DNA of 64,000 nt from contig NZ_JADEWG010000003.1 of NCBI RefSeq assembly GCF_015207735.1, positions 109,497-173,496 on the forward strand. The letters are read 5' to 3'. This document shows positions 19,127 to 29,972 of this stretch, in pieces. Each line of letters starts with the position of its first letter. Position 1 is the first letter of the stretch. The notes below the pieces were generated by a model. It was not told where the DNA came from and made no database searches. It was given only the letters and a program-made list of their open reading frames with translations. The stretch comes from [Phormidium] sp. LEGE 05292 (GTDB lineage Bacteria > Cyanobacteriota > Cyanobacteriia > Cyanobacteriales > Aerosakkonemataceae). A program made the translations under genes and the position numbers.

Positions 19127-19675
19127 TCACCTTTGGGACAAATAATTTATTCCCAAAAAAGTAGCTGCAACTGTCCCGGAAACCCGAATTTCCCCATTAG
19201 TAATTTTAGTCATTACCCGATCGATCGGGATTAAAACTACTTCCACTTCTTCAGTAATATCGAGGTTTTGCTTCCCGGTTAACTGCACATTTTTTGCCAA
19301 AAACAAGTGGATTTTATTTGTATCTTTAATCGGGTTATCATACAAAGTTGCTAATTTAACCCAATCCTCTGTAACATAACCCGTTTCTTCTTCCAGTTCT
19401 CTTCGCGCCGCAATTTCTGCATCTTCTATTTCTGGGTGAAAACTTCCCGCAGGAAGTTCTAATAAAATTTCCCCTGTCGCGTGTCGATATTGGCGCACAA
19501 ACACAATTTCTTGATTTTCAGTAACCGGAAAAACTAATGCAATATCTGGGCGAACAATGACAAAAAAATCATCAATGATTTCCCCTTTCGGCAATTCTAC
19601 TTCATCTTGCCGAATTGTTACCCACTTGTTATTAAAAGCGAGTTTTGATTTAAGGATTTTCCATTTTTTAATCAT
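19127..19675 (-). CDS. Nudix hydrolase (ADP-ribose pyrophosphatase type)
   Basis: The 182-residue protein has the Nudix helix ending REEL-type as RRELEEETGY, preceded by ELPAGSFHP. The spacing between the first Gly and Glu is one residue longer than the textbook box. It should hydrolyse a nucleoside diphosphate linked to X, with ADP-ribose or a sugar nucleotide most likely, using Mg2+ bound by the Glu cluster. An open frame continues upstream to 19720, but those 15 residues (starting MTGKMPV) are encoded by the GACAGGC palindrome repeat, so I start at ATG 19675 (MIKKWKIL). It lies just downstream of the amidase gene on the same strand. Confidence 0.88.
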   Translation of the reverse strand: MIKKWKILKSKLAFNNKWVTIRQDEVELPKGEIIDDFFVIVRPDIALVFPVTENQEIVFVRQYRHATGEILLELPAGSFHPEIEDAEIAARRELEEETGYVTEDWVKLATLYDNPIKDTNKIHLFLAKNVQLTGKQNLDITEEVEVVLIPIDRVMTKITNGEIRVSGTVAATFLGINYLSQR

Positions 19676-19694
19676 CGCTCTTTTTCCCCATTCT

Positions 19695-19720
19695 TGTAGG
19701 ACAGGCATCTTGCCTGTCAT
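19695..19720. repeat. GACAGGC...GCCTGTC palindromic repeat
   Basis: GACAGGC (19700-19706) and GCCTGTC (19712-19718) flank ATCTT, with the start of a partial second copy, ACCTGTCATT, just after. This is a widespread cyanobacterial intergenic palindrome. Here it falsely extends the Nudix frame. Confidence 0.75.
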
Positions 19721-19736
19721 TACCTGTCATTCCCAA

Positions 19737-21548
19737 TCACTGCTTAAACCATTCTGTAATTCCATCTGCTAATGTTGCAGCTAATTTACTTTGTTCTTGG
19801 GGATTTGTTGCCCATTCAAATTCAAAAGGATTGCTCATAAATCCTAATTCTAGCAATACTGAAGGAGCGGAATGGGGGCGAGTTAATGCTAAGTTATCCC
19901 AATAAACTCCGTAGGAAGGACGGTTTAATTTTTGCACCACATATTTTTGCAAAAATACTGCTAAACTATGGGCTTGGGGATGATACCAAAAAGCTGCAAA
20001 ACCGCTAGTATTAAAAGCGTCGCCATTGTCAGGAAGGGAATTATGATGAATGGAAATGGCGATCGCAGGTTGTACACTATTAATCATTGCCATTCTTTCT
20101 TGTAAAGATACAGTTTTATCATCCTCTCTTGTCATATAAACTGTCGCACCCCTGGCAACTAATTGATCTCGCAATAACCGAGATACGCTCAAATTAACAT
20201 CTTTTTCCAAATAACCATTTGGCCCTGCTGCGCCTGGTTCTGTTCCTCCATGTCCGGGGTCTAATAAAATAGTAATACCTGTCAAAGGTTTACCAGTTTG
20301 TGAGGAAGTTGTCGGTGAATGTCTTAAGGTTAAAACTAAACTTGTTCCTTCATATTTCAATTGATAACCCCATTGTTGACCTGACTTTAAATTAAAGGTA
20401 TATTGGACTTGATTCGGTGCGACTTGTTGCCAATCCAAACGAGAAATTAACGGGTTATCATCAAGGCGAATAATATCAGTTTGAGCAGTGGTGTTGTAAA
20501 GTGTGAGGGTAAAAGTGCGATCGCCTTGTTGCACACTCACAGGTACAGGAACTTGTAGGGGAAATATTACCTGAGTTGCACCAGGAATTTCTCGCGCACT
20601 CACGCTCCGAATAATCGATTTTGGTGGTACACTTCCTCTGGAAATTCGCACTTCTTCAGCTTTAATCCAAGCACCATAATCTAATCTTACCCAGTCACCT
20701 TCCCGCCCAGTTATTGTTGCTAATGTACCTTTTGGTAAAGGTGTTAAACGCGAATTGTCTGTACTTGGGCCAGTACGGGCAACCCCAGCATCTACAATAA
20801 CTTCAGCTATTTCTAAATCGGCAGGAGTTAAGATAGAAATTCTCCCTTGACCAACTTGAGATACAGTATTTCCATTGCCAGTTAATTGAAATTCTGGAAA
20901 TCCTAACTCTCCTGCTTCGGAAGCAACCGCGCAACCTTCGTATTTACTAATCGGATTTAAGCCCCCCTTGATAAGGGGGGTTGGGGGGATCGGTTGATTT
21001 TTATCAACTAAAACTGCTAAATTAGGAGGCAATTCTACCTGCTTGACTTGAGGGGATAAGGGAATATTTTGATTACCTAATTTAACTGTAACTGTAGCAT
21101 TTGTCGGTGCGATCGCACTAAAACAAATCAACTCTCCCGGCAATCTAGCAATATTAACTGAAGGAGACAAGGAACCTTGAGCAAAAGCTAAACCATTCGG
21201 TACATTTGCTTGTCTAGAAATCCGATTAACTTTAATCCGTTTTTCTTGATTTTGATAACGGAATATAAAAATATTTTCACCCATGTTTAAGGAAAAACTC
21301 GGCGCAAAATGTCCCGCCGGACTCCTTTGAATTGCTTGTCCATTGACTAACACATTTCCTGCGGGTGGTGCCGACCCTAAAAAGAACATTCTATCTGAAC
21401 TAGTTTGATATTCAGTCTGCGAAGGGAAGGAAATAACTAGTGATTGTTGTGCCACAGTAATCTCTGTAATTGGGTTAAATATGGTGAAAGCAATTCCAAT
21501 TCCTAATCCGGCTAATTTTACAGTTTTTCCCATTGTTGAATACTGCAT
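19737..21548 (-). CDS. N-acetylmuramoyl-L-alanine amidase (Amidase_3) with SH3-like region
   Basis: The 603-residue exported protein has an N-terminal signal-like helix (GLGIGIAFTIF), beta-rich repeats, an SH3b-like stretch near 260-300 (GTLATITGREGDWVRLDYG), an AMIN-like region (about 315-405), and the catalytic Amidase_3 domain from about 420. Zinc ligands are the His in LLDPGHGGTEPG, the Glu in NGYLEKDVN and the His in ISIHHNS; the catalytic Glu is in LLELGFMSN. It cleaves the bond between MurNAc and L-Ala in peptidoglycan, for cell separation or septal-junction pore formation. A palindromic intergenic repeat is embedded in frame near residues 187-196 (PPTPLIKGGL). The next gene upstream (21551-22099) is only two bases away, suggesting a shared transcript. 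Confidence 0.92.
   Translation of the reverse strand: MQYSTMGKTVKLAGLGIGIAFTIFNPITEITVAQQSLVISFPSQTEYQTSSDRMFFLGSAPPAGNVLVNGQAIQRSPAGHFAPSFSLNMGENIFIFRYQNQEKRIKVNRISRQANVPNGLAFAQGSLSPSVNIARLPGELICFSAIAPTNATVTVKLGNQNIPLSPQVKQVELPPNLAVLVDKNQPIPPTPLIKGGLNPISKYEGCAVASEAGELGFPEFQLTGNGNTVSQVGQGRISILTPADLEIAEVIVDAGVARTGPSTDNSRLTPLPKGTLATITGREGDWVRLDYGAWIKAEEVRISRGSVPPKSIIRSVSAREIPGATQVIFPLQVPVPVSVQQGDRTFTLTLYNTTAQTDIIRLDDNPLISRLDWQQVAPNQVQYTFNLKSGQQWGYQLKYEGTSLVLTLRHSPTTSSQTGKPLTGITILLDPGHGGTEPGAAGPNGYLEKDVNLSVSRLLRDQLVARGATVYMTREDDKTVSLQERMAMINSVQPAIAISIHHNSLPDNGDAFNTSGFAAFWYHPQAHSLAVFLQKYVVQKLNRPSYGVYWDNLALTRPHSAPSVLLELGFMSNPFEFEWATNPQEQSKLAATLADGITEWFKQ
20962..20989. repeat. CCCCCCTT...AAGGGGGG palindromic repeat inside the amidase gene
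   Basis: CCCCCCTTGATAAGGGGGGT is followed by TGGGGGG. This is a common cyanobacterial intergenic palindrome, here sitting in frame in the amidase coding sequence and translated as PPTPLIKGGL. Confidence 0.85.
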
Positions 21549-21550
21549 CC

Positions 21551-22099
21551 TTAATGATTTTCTAAAATTTTGGTTGGCAGTCCATCAATACTAGTTTGAT
21601 TCTTCTCCCGCCAATAGTCAAAAATTCCCTGTTCGCCCTTTTTATTCGCCCATTCTTTCAGAGTTGCCCTTTCTTCTTTAAACTCAAAAACTGGCACTCC
21701 ATAACCGCAAGAAGTTTGCGCCGATTCAATATTTAACACAATAATTTGTCGTTCTCCTGGCAGAGAATCAAATAAACTATAAAACCGCGACCATTCAGTA
21801 TCTTTGGGACTAATTACTTGTCCTTTGCCATAAAGTCTTAGAATTAAAGGTTTTTCTGTAAAGCTGCAAAACATAATCGTCATTCGCCCACTTTCATATA
21901 AATGCGCTGCCGTTTCATTACCACTACCAGTTAAATCTAAATAAGCCACAGTTTTAGCATCTACACAACGAAAAGTATCAATCCCTTTAGGTGATAAATT
22001 GATTCGACCAGAATTCGGGGCGGTAGCAGTAAAAAACACCTTTTGTTGCTCAATGAATTGGCGTAAATAATCATCCAACTCTGTGTAAAATTTAGCCAT
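21551..22099 (-). CDS. Pyridoxamine 5'-phosphate oxidase-like (split-barrel flavin) protein
   Basis: The 182-residue protein has the split-barrel pattern of the PNPOx-like family: IEQQKVFFTATA near the N-terminus, GRINLSPKGIDTFRC, VAYLDLTGSGNETAAHL, the conserved RMTIMFCSFTEKPLILRLYG, and the late SCGYGVP. It is likely to bind FMN or F420/haem. True pyridoxamine oxidases have a different C-terminus, so the substrate is unknown. The start is the ATG at 22099, with GGAGG six bases upstream; the upstream TTG (22105) is too close to that site. The stop is two bases before the amidase start. Confidence 0.85.
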   Translation of the reverse strand: MAKFYTELDDYLRQFIEQQKVFFTATAPNSGRINLSPKGIDTFRCVDAKTVAYLDLTGSGNETAAHLYESGRMTIMFCSFTEKPLILRLYGKGQVISPKDTEWSRFYSLFDSLPGERQIIVLNIESAQTSCGYGVPVFEFKEERATLKEWANKKGEQGIFDYWREKNQTSIDGLPTKILENH

Positions 22100-22239
22100 A
22101 AACAACCTCCATCCAGAACAGAAGATTTACAAAGGTTTAAAAAACGATAAAGACCTTTCGTAAACAATAGAAAAATTAGCTAAGATTAACAGAATAACTC
22201 TTTGACAAAGATGCTATCCTGTGTAAGGGGTTGTACCAC

Positions 22240-22245
22240 TATAAT
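22240..22245 (+). promoter_or_regulatory. Possible -10 element of the pyrG promoter
   Basis: A perfect TATAAT lies 68 bases before the pyrG start. No good -35 hexamer is found at 16-18 bases upstream, so the site is tentative. Confidence 0.3.
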
Positions 22246-22300
22246 CCCAAAGATTGAAATTGTGGCACAATTAACTGGGTAGCTTGGAAGAACGCGCTAA

Positions 22301-24046
<1,746 letters not shown>

Positions 24047-24080
24047 CCAATTCAAAATGTATAAGTTCAGTGAAGTAGAT

Positions 24081-24157
24081 ATCGGAAAAAGGTGAAAAAT
24101 AAAAGGTGAAAAGGGAAAGAAAAAACAATTTTTTTACCTTTTATCCTTTTTACCGAT
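24081..24157. terminator. Long AG-rich/CT-rich hairpin after pyrG
   Basis: ATCGG plus an A/G-rich run (24081-24112) is nearly complementary to the C/T-rich run ending CCGAT at 24157, with a loop at about 24113-24127. It probably ends pyrG transcription, although the stem is AT-rich and imperfect. A similar element follows 56870. Confidence 0.5.
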
Positions 24158-24290
24158 TTATCTATAAATTGAGCGAAAATCAAAAATCTAAATTAGCTTA
24201 ATTCCTTAATATATTCAGCAAATCAATTTATACGGCTTTATTTAAAAGCGAGTGAATAAGAGGAAATAGCGATCGCGAGGATGAATCTCT

Positions 24291-24710
24291 GTGGCATATT
24301 GGATTAAATTTAGTTACGACAGAAAAGAATATATAGTAGACCTAGACCGTGTTAGTGGTTTTGCTTATGAACCAAACTCTAGGATCACCTTTTGGCTACC
24401 AGATAGCGCCTATCCCATAGTGATCAACCCCCAGGCGCACCCAGAACTACATAAAGCTGTGCTGACTTACATTCAGCACGTTACCGAAATTGCTTTCGAG
24501 GCGTACTGGGTAAAAATTGACTACGAAAACAAGCAGTTTTTAATCAATCTGAAAAAGATAGGTGCTTTTTCCTGTGAACCAAATGGCAGAATTACATTTT
24601 GGTTGCCGGAAGGAACTTTAGCAATTGTGATTCATCCCAATTCTGACCCCGAAGGATACAACAAGATCCTAAATTATATTAGACTATCCACTGGGATATC
24701 TTTGCCTTAA
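24291..24710 (+). CDS. Small protein made of two repeated halves, unknown function
   Basis: The 139-residue protein starts at GTG 24291, with GAGG about a dozen bases upstream; the overlapping ATG at 24281 runs into a stop. Its two halves are clear duplicates. AYWIKFSYDRKEYIVDL pairs with AYWVKIDYENKQFLINL, and PNSRITFWLPDS pairs with PNGRITFWLPEG, each followed by an acidic/His stretch and an amphipathic helix (LTYIQHVTEI, LNYIRLSTGI). Each half looks like a small beta-sheet plus helix unit of about 67 residues. There is no signal or membrane span. I do not recognise a named family. Confidence 0.75.
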   Translation: MAYWIKFSYDRKEYIVDLDRVSGFAYEPNSRITFWLPDSAYPIVINPQAHPELHKAVLTYIQHVTEIAFEAYWVKIDYENKQFLINLKKIGAFSCEPNGRITFWLPEGTLAIVIHPNSDPEGYNKILNYIRLSTGISLP

Positions 24711-24779
24711 TTATTGACAAGTTTGTTGTGAAAACTTTAGTCCTTTTTGTTGGCAAAGGGAAGACTTAAGTCATCACAA

Positions 24780-25700
24780 CTAACCTTGAGTATTTAGCAT
24801 TTGCCATGCTAATTTTGCTGCGCCTACCATTCCAGCTTGGTTGCCTAATTCTGCTAATAGAAGTTGCAAACCTACGCGAGAAATAGGTAAAACTCTTTGT
24901 TCAATTTCTGCCAAAGCTGCGGGAAAGAAAAACTTAGCACTGGCGCTAACTCCGCCACCAATTACAATTGCTTCTGGGGTGAGAACATAAATTAAATTTG
25001 CTAAACCTACACCCAAATATTTACCGTAACTTTGCCAAAATTCTAAAGCTTTGCGATCGCCTTTTTCAGCTAATTCCCCTAATTCCAAAGGTTCCAAACC
25101 TGTGAGGCGGCGAATTGCTTGCACTGAAACATATTGTTCCAAAGAACCATGATTTCCACTATTACATTTTGGCCCTTCAGGATTCAAAGTAATTAGTCCT
25201 AATTCCCCTGCCGCACCTTGATGTCCAATAAATAGTTTGCCATCTAAAATAATTGCGCCGCCAACTCCAGTACCCAAAGTTAGTAATATTAAATTGCGAA
25301 AATGTCGTCCTGCACCTAACCAAGCTTCTCCCAAAGCAGCGCAATTAGCATCATTAGCCAAAATCGTTGGTAAACCTGTTTTTGATTCTAATAATTCAGC
25401 TAAAGGGATGTCTTTCCAACCTACTAAGTTAATCGCAATTTTAGCAATTTTTCCCGCCGCATCAGTTGGCCCAGGAGTACCCACACCGATCGCTTTTGCT
25501 TCTTTGATTCCCAAAGCTGCGATCGCTTCTACCATCGCTTTAATTACTGCTTCTGGTGTTGCAGGTTGAGGCGTTGGTACAGTTAAAGATTTTAAGCAAA
25601 TTCCATCTTCTCGGAACTGCCCTATTTTTATCGCAGTTCCCCCTAAATCGATGCCAAACACTACTGTATTTCGTCCAGAGAAATCAGAATTAATAATCAA
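24780..25700 (-). CDS. ROK-family glucokinase-like sugar kinase
   Basis: The 306-residue protein has the ASKHA phosphate-1 motif GIDLGGTAIKIGQF at the N-terminus, the catalytic acid region ANDANCAALGEAWLGAG near 115-130, GTGVGGAIILDGKL, and the adenosine motif IVIGGGVSAS near 245. The ROK zinc motif is degenerate: GPKCNSGNHGS keeps only the first of the usual cysteines, as in other cyanobacterial members. It most likely phosphorylates glucose or a related hexose with ATP. The start is TTG at 25700 with AGGA nine bases upstream; no ATG is available in frame. The OGT-like gene ends upstream on the same strand (14-base gap). Confidence 0.85.
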   Translation of the reverse strand: MIINSDFSGRNTVVFGIDLGGTAIKIGQFREDGICLKSLTVPTPQPATPEAVIKAMVEAIAALGIKEAKAIGVGTPGPTDAAGKIAKIAINLVGWKDIPLAELLESKTGLPTILANDANCAALGEAWLGAGRHFRNLILLTLGTGVGGAIILDGKLFIGHQGAAGELGLITLNPEGPKCNSGNHGSLEQYVSVQAIRRLTGLEPLELGELAEKGDRKALEFWQSYGKYLGVGLANLIYVLTPEAIVIGGGVSASAKFFFPAALAEIEQRVLPISRVGLQLLLAELGNQAGMVGAAKLAWQMLNTQG

Positions 25701-25714
25701 AATTTAACATCCTT

Positions 25715-28700
25715 TTATTGTTGATTTTCCCACACCACGCGCTGATAAAATTCCTCAAGTGCTGCTACGCAAATTTTGTCTTCATAAACGCGAGAGTTAC
25801 GAGCGATTACCTTTTGGACAATAGTTTTTCTCCATTCTGGATCTAAACCTAACCGAACCGCTATTTCAATATATTCTGATTCGTCTTTGGCAATTGTTTC
25901 TGTAACTCCTAGCATTTTCAATATCCCGTAGGAATGACGACCGCGCATGAATTCGCCAGGACAGGTAACGATCGGTAAATTGCAGGCGATCGCCTGTAAA
26001 GTAGTATTTGCCCCTGACCAACTCAAAGTATCAAGATAAACATCTGAAACTAAATTTAAGCACATATAATCGTTGCTATTCATTCTGGGCAATATAGTGC
26101 AATATTCCTCGCTATTCAAGTCCATGCTAGCGAACGCTTTTTTTAGTCTAAGCCCAAACTTTTCTGTAATTGCGCTACTTATGTGAGAGCTAATAAACAT
26201 AAAACGAGCTTGGGGAACTCGGATAGCAATTGTCGGGAATATATAGTCATATTGCGGCAAGTATTTGTATGTAGATTGACTGGATAAATAGACGATATCA
26301 TCATCACGTAGCTGGAATTCTGACCGATTTTTTCTAGGTTCGGGAAGTAATGGTTTACTATAGCAACAACTAATCTTTGGCAAACAAATTAATTCTTCTG
26401 AATAATGCTCTTGTCCATTTTCCGGTTCCATTAGTTCGGAGGAAAGAAAGTAATCGAGCGTCGGACTACCGGAAGTAATTGGATGCCCCCATGTGTTACA
26501 TTGTATTGGTGCGAGTCGCAGTCCTGCTATTGGTGTCGTTTGTGGACTCATCCCAATATCTAGAAATACAAGTATGTGCAATTTGTCATCGATAATTTGT
26601 TGGCAAATTTTTGCTAAATCTTCGGGAATATTATAGAAAAATTGACTGTTAAGCCAGAATTGTTCAGTTATTTGATCGGATTTACGATTAGTATAATAAG
26701 AATAAATTTCAAATTTTTGGGAGTCGTGATTTTTCAGCCAGCCTAAAGCAAATACACCGCCTGAATGGTAATACATATAATCAGAAATATATCCCACCCG
26801 AATTTTTCCATCTTCTCCCAATGGTGGCATGGTTAAAGGTCTTACCCATTGGGGATATTTAGCAGCCATAATTTTATGGACAAATTCTCCATACTTAATT
26901 TGTAATTCTAGATCGTTTTTTCCTTGATATTGCAAGTAAAAGTTTGTCCGCATCCTTATACTGATCGCAGCGTTGTTTATAACTGACTGAGTATCTAATT
27001 TTGTTGACTGAATTAACTCTTCTAACTGATTGGTAAATCGGGAGCGATAATAATCAATTTCTTCTGTGGTTTCGTAAACTACTGGTAGCAAATGTTGTTT
27101 TTCTATATGCAAACTTAAATTGTTGGGAAACAACTGTGAGCCTTCGCTTGCCACTTTAATTGCGTCTTCTGTTCTGCCAAAATCTTGCAATGAAATTGCT
27201 AGCATCAAATAAAGATAACTTGAATGAGGATACTGTTTGATTCCCAATTGATATGTGTTTATTGCTGCTTCTATTTGATGCAAATTTTTATGGCATTCCG
27301 CCAAAATGTGATAGCTATTTATATCTCCTATCCGTTCTGATAATAATTTTTGATAATGCTCGATCGCTTCTGCATAATTTTCTTGTTTGTAAGCAGCATA
27401 ACCGAAATATTTCGCTGCTTCTGCTGGCTCTTGTTTGGCTGCAAAAGCCAATCCTAAATTATAGGCTATATCCGCTTCATTAGGTTTTAATTGTAAAGCT
27501 TTTTGATAATATTCGATCGCTTCATCCAATTGATTTTTGATGCTCAAAAGATTGCCTAAATTAAGATAGCTGCCATAATGATCTGGGCTGACAGCGATCG
27601 CTTGACGATAAATAGATTCTGCTTGCGCCAATTCCCCTGCTGTCAAGCAAATATTTCCGATGTTATTATAAGCATCAACAAAATTTGGATCGCACGCGAT
27701 CGCTTGTTCATAAGCGCGAATTGCTTCAGGTACGTTGCTCGATCGCTCCAGCATCAAACCCAAACTATAATGGTATTTAGCCGCTGAAGGATCGATTTGC
27801 AAAGCTTTCACAAGCATATCTATTCCATCTTGGAATTGCTCCTTTTTGTAATAAATCAGCCCCAAATTGTGCCACACATCCGCAGCTTTGCTATCCCACT
27901 GTAAAATTTCATTGTACTTTTGCTCTGCTTCTGCAAAACGTTCCATTCTTTGTAGCGATTCAGCTTCTTTTAAAATAATCTTTAACGCTTTGTTTTTCTT
28001 TTCTTCAAATTTACAGTTAAATTCGCGCATCGCTTTTATCAAGTTTTCGTTGCGATAATTTTCAGCAAAATCATCCCATTTATATACATTTTCTTGATTA
28101 ATATCCCAAGTCAAAATATGAATGCCATTACCAAAATTAGGCAAATCTACCACTAATTGACACGCAGGATGAGCCGCTAAAAAATCCCAATTTGCTTGCT
28201 GCACTGCGCTCAATTTGCTATCGTCTATAATAATTAACCCTTGGTCTGCTAGAAAAGGTTTTACTAATAAAAGTGCTAATAGCTGAGATCTATAATCGGG
28301 CAGCCCATCATAAAAAAATACACCTATTTTTGCCTCTGGTAATATTTCTTTTAAATCGCAGAAAAATTCTTCAAAATATTGATCGCAAAAAAATATTTGT
28401 TGATCTAGCTTAAATTTGTCTAGCTTATCAAGCAGTTTTTCTTGATTTGTGCCATCTTCTTCCACTTCCGAAAAATTGTCCACCACATAAGCCATTTTCT
28501 CTGAGTTATCCAGCAGTGCGCCGATTAAATGTTCTACTGGAAAGCACCCTATTTGGCAGTATATTTCATCTGGTTCTATACAGTCCACAGCCAAGTTTAG
28601 CAACTGCATTATGTTAGCTGTAGTTGTTCCTTGAACTTGGTCTATGATAGCTTGAAACCGATCTGATTTGGGACGTACCGACTCATAACCCCAATTTTCA

Positions 28701-28741
28701 TATAATCCTGGTAGTTCTTGGAGAAATCTTTGATAGTCCAT
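25715..28741 (-). CDS. O-GlcNAc-transferase-like GT41 protein with N-terminal methyltransferase-like domain and TPRs
   Basis: The protein has about 1008 residues. Residues 1-210 form a SAM-methyltransferase-like fold whose motif I is degenerate (IYCQIGCFP), so it may be catalytically dead. About nine TPR repeats follow (about 270-520), for example AADVWHNLGLIYYKKEQF and VDAYNNIGNICLTAG. The C-terminal GT41 domain (about 640-1000) has GYISDYMYYHSGG with the conserved His, PIQCNTWGHPITSGSPTLDYF-type acceptor loop, and SGANTTLQAIACNLPIVT for UDP-sugar binding. GT41 enzymes O-glycosylate Ser/Thr of proteins. I start at ATG 28741 (MDYQRF) with AGGG upstream; 28774 is the alternative. It is the first of a series of modular GT genes. 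Confidence 0.88.
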   Translation of the reverse strand: MDYQRFLQELPGLYENWGYESVRPKSDRFQAIIDQVQGTTTANIMQLLNLAVDCIEPDEIYCQIGCFPVEHLIGALLDNSEKMAYVVDNFSEVEEDGTNQEKLLDKLDKFKLDQQIFFCDQYFEEFFCDLKEILPEAKIGVFFYDGLPDYRSQLLALLLVKPFLADQGLIIIDDSKLSAVQQANWDFLAAHPACQLVVDLPNFGNGIHILTWDINQENVYKWDDFAENYRNENLIKAMREFNCKFEEKKNKALKIILKEAESLQRMERFAEAEQKYNEILQWDSKAADVWHNLGLIYYKKEQFQDGIDMLVKALQIDPSAAKYHYSLGLMLERSSNVPEAIRAYEQAIACDPNFVDAYNNIGNICLTAGELAQAESIYRQAIAVSPDHYGSYLNLGNLLSIKNQLDEAIEYYQKALQLKPNEADIAYNLGLAFAAKQEPAEAAKYFGYAAYKQENYAEAIEHYQKLLSERIGDINSYHILAECHKNLHQIEAAINTYQLGIKQYPHSSYLYLMLAISLQDFGRTEDAIKVASEGSQLFPNNLSLHIEKQHLLPVVYETTEEIDYYRSRFTNQLEELIQSTKLDTQSVINNAAISIRMRTNFYLQYQGKNDLELQIKYGEFVHKIMAAKYPQWVRPLTMPPLGEDGKIRVGYISDYMYYHSGGVFALGWLKNHDSQKFEIYSYYTNRKSDQITEQFWLNSQFFYNIPEDLAKICQQIIDDKLHILVFLDIGMSPQTTPIAGLRLAPIQCNTWGHPITSGSPTLDYFLSSELMEPENGQEHYSEELICLPKISCCYSKPLLPEPRKNRSEFQLRDDDIVYLSSQSTYKYLPQYDYIFPTIAIRVPQARFMFISSHISSAITEKFGLRLKKAFASMDLNSEEYCTILPRMNSNDYMCLNLVSDVYLDTLSWSGANTTLQAIACNLPIVTCPGEFMRGRHSYGILKMLGVTETIAKDESEYIEIAVRLGLDPEWRKTIVQKVIARNSRVYEDKICVAALEEFYQRVVWENQQ

Positions 28742-28789
28742 TTTTAAAGCCCTAAAAATTCCTACATTATGCAATTGCTGCTCAAATTT

Positions 28790-29680
28790 CTAGTTTCTAT
28801 TTCCTCTTTGCAATTTGGGATTGATAAATTCACTCAATCCTTCTCCTAACAAAGATAATCCTACTACCATCATAGTAAGAGCTAAACCAGGAAAAAGGGC
28901 TGTCCACCAAATACCAGTGGGTAATGCTTCTAAGGCTAATTTTAAATCATGTCCCCATTCTGGTACTTCGTCGGGAAGTCCTAATCCCAAAAATCCCAAA
29001 CCTCCAAGTATGAGAATAGCATCGGCGGCATTGAGAGTAAATAACACCGGAACGTTTTGAATTACATTTAAAAATAAATAGCGAGAAATCACTGTCCAAG
29101 TGTCTGCACCCATTGCTTGCGCCGCTTCAATAAATAGTTCGTTTTTGACGCTAACTGTGTGGTTTCTGACAACTCGGTAATATTGAGGAATGTAGGATAT
29201 ACTAAGTGCGATCGCAGCATTTACAACTCCTTTCCCCACCACAAAAGCTAAAGTTACTGACAACAATAACCCAGGCAAAGTGTAAATGCTATCCATCAAA
29301 AATAGCAAAATTCTGTCTAATCTCCCCGCTAAATATCCACTCACTAAACCTAAAGGTACACCAATTGATAAACTTAATACTGTGGCGAGAATTACTACTT
29401 GCAATGCTGCTTGACTACCAAACAAAGTTCGAGAAAAAACATCGTAACCTTGGTTAGTAGTACCAAACCAATGTTGCCAAGAGGGAGGTTCATTAATCGG
29501 ATTTTTTAATGATTGAGTGGGATCTTGTAACCATCCCCAAGCTTGCAATGTTGGGGCTAAAATAGCAACTAAGACGAAACATAAAGTAATGATAAACCCG
29601 ATCGCCATTAGTTGCATCGAAAGACTAGCATTTCGGGGAAATCGTAAAAATTGGGGAAACTGGATTTTACTGGAAGTCAT
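28790..29680 (-). CDS. ABC transporter permease, DppC/OppC type
   Basis: The 296-residue membrane protein has about six transmembrane segments (first at about 27-48). The OppC/DppC N-terminal region has the DPT motif and FGTTNQGYDVFSR near residue 72. The ATPase-contacting EAA loop is EAAQAMGADTWTVISRYLF near 185. It should be one half of a dipeptide or nickel import channel. Partner permease, ATPase and binding protein genes are not in the window; scattered single permease genes are common in cyanobacteria. It lies between two TPR-glycosyltransferase genes with no evident functional link. Confidence 0.9.
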   Translation of the reverse strand: MTSSKIQFPQFLRFPRNASLSMQLMAIGFIITLCFVLVAILAPTLQAWGWLQDPTQSLKNPINEPPSWQHWFGTTNQGYDVFSRTLFGSQAALQVVILATVLSLSIGVPLGLVSGYLAGRLDRILLFLMDSIYTLPGLLLSVTLAFVVGKGVVNAAIALSISYIPQYYRVVRNHTVSVKNELFIEAAQAMGADTWTVISRYLFLNVIQNVPVLFTLNAADAILILGGLGFLGLGLPDEVPEWGHDLKLALEALPTGIWWTALFPGLALTMMVVGLSLLGEGLSEFINPKLQRGNRN

Positions 29681-29807
29681 CTATATAGATAGAATCAAAA
29701 CTATGATTAAAACAATTAAATCATTTTAATCTAAATTTTGAACATTTTTTCTTTTTTTTGCCTACTGGCTCGAACAATTCAACTTATTTCTCAAGGACAT
29801 CAGAGAT

Positions 29808-29972
29808 ATGACTGGATTAAAACTCAATTTAGGTTGTGGTGAAAGACATTTCGATGGATATATTAATCAAGTAGATGTAGATTTACTACTTTCTGAAAGC
29901 ATTTTTTATAACAACTTAATCGAACAGATAGAAATGGTACTGCAAGTTGTGAAAAAAGACTTTCAAGCTTAA
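29808..29972 (+). pseudogene. Truncated SAM-methyltransferase remnant
   Basis: A 54-codon plus-strand frame reads KLNLGCGERHFDGYIN, an intact motif I of glycan-type SAM methyltransferases (usual form LNLGCG...GYINVD). It then runs DVDLLLSES into a helical end FYNNLIEQIEMVL and a stop. Full-length relatives are 180-250 residues, so most of the catalytic domain has been lost by internal deletion. The stop abuts the stop of the convergent TPR-GT9 gene. It fits the theme of methyltransferases in this locus, and is a broken one. Confidence 0.7.
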
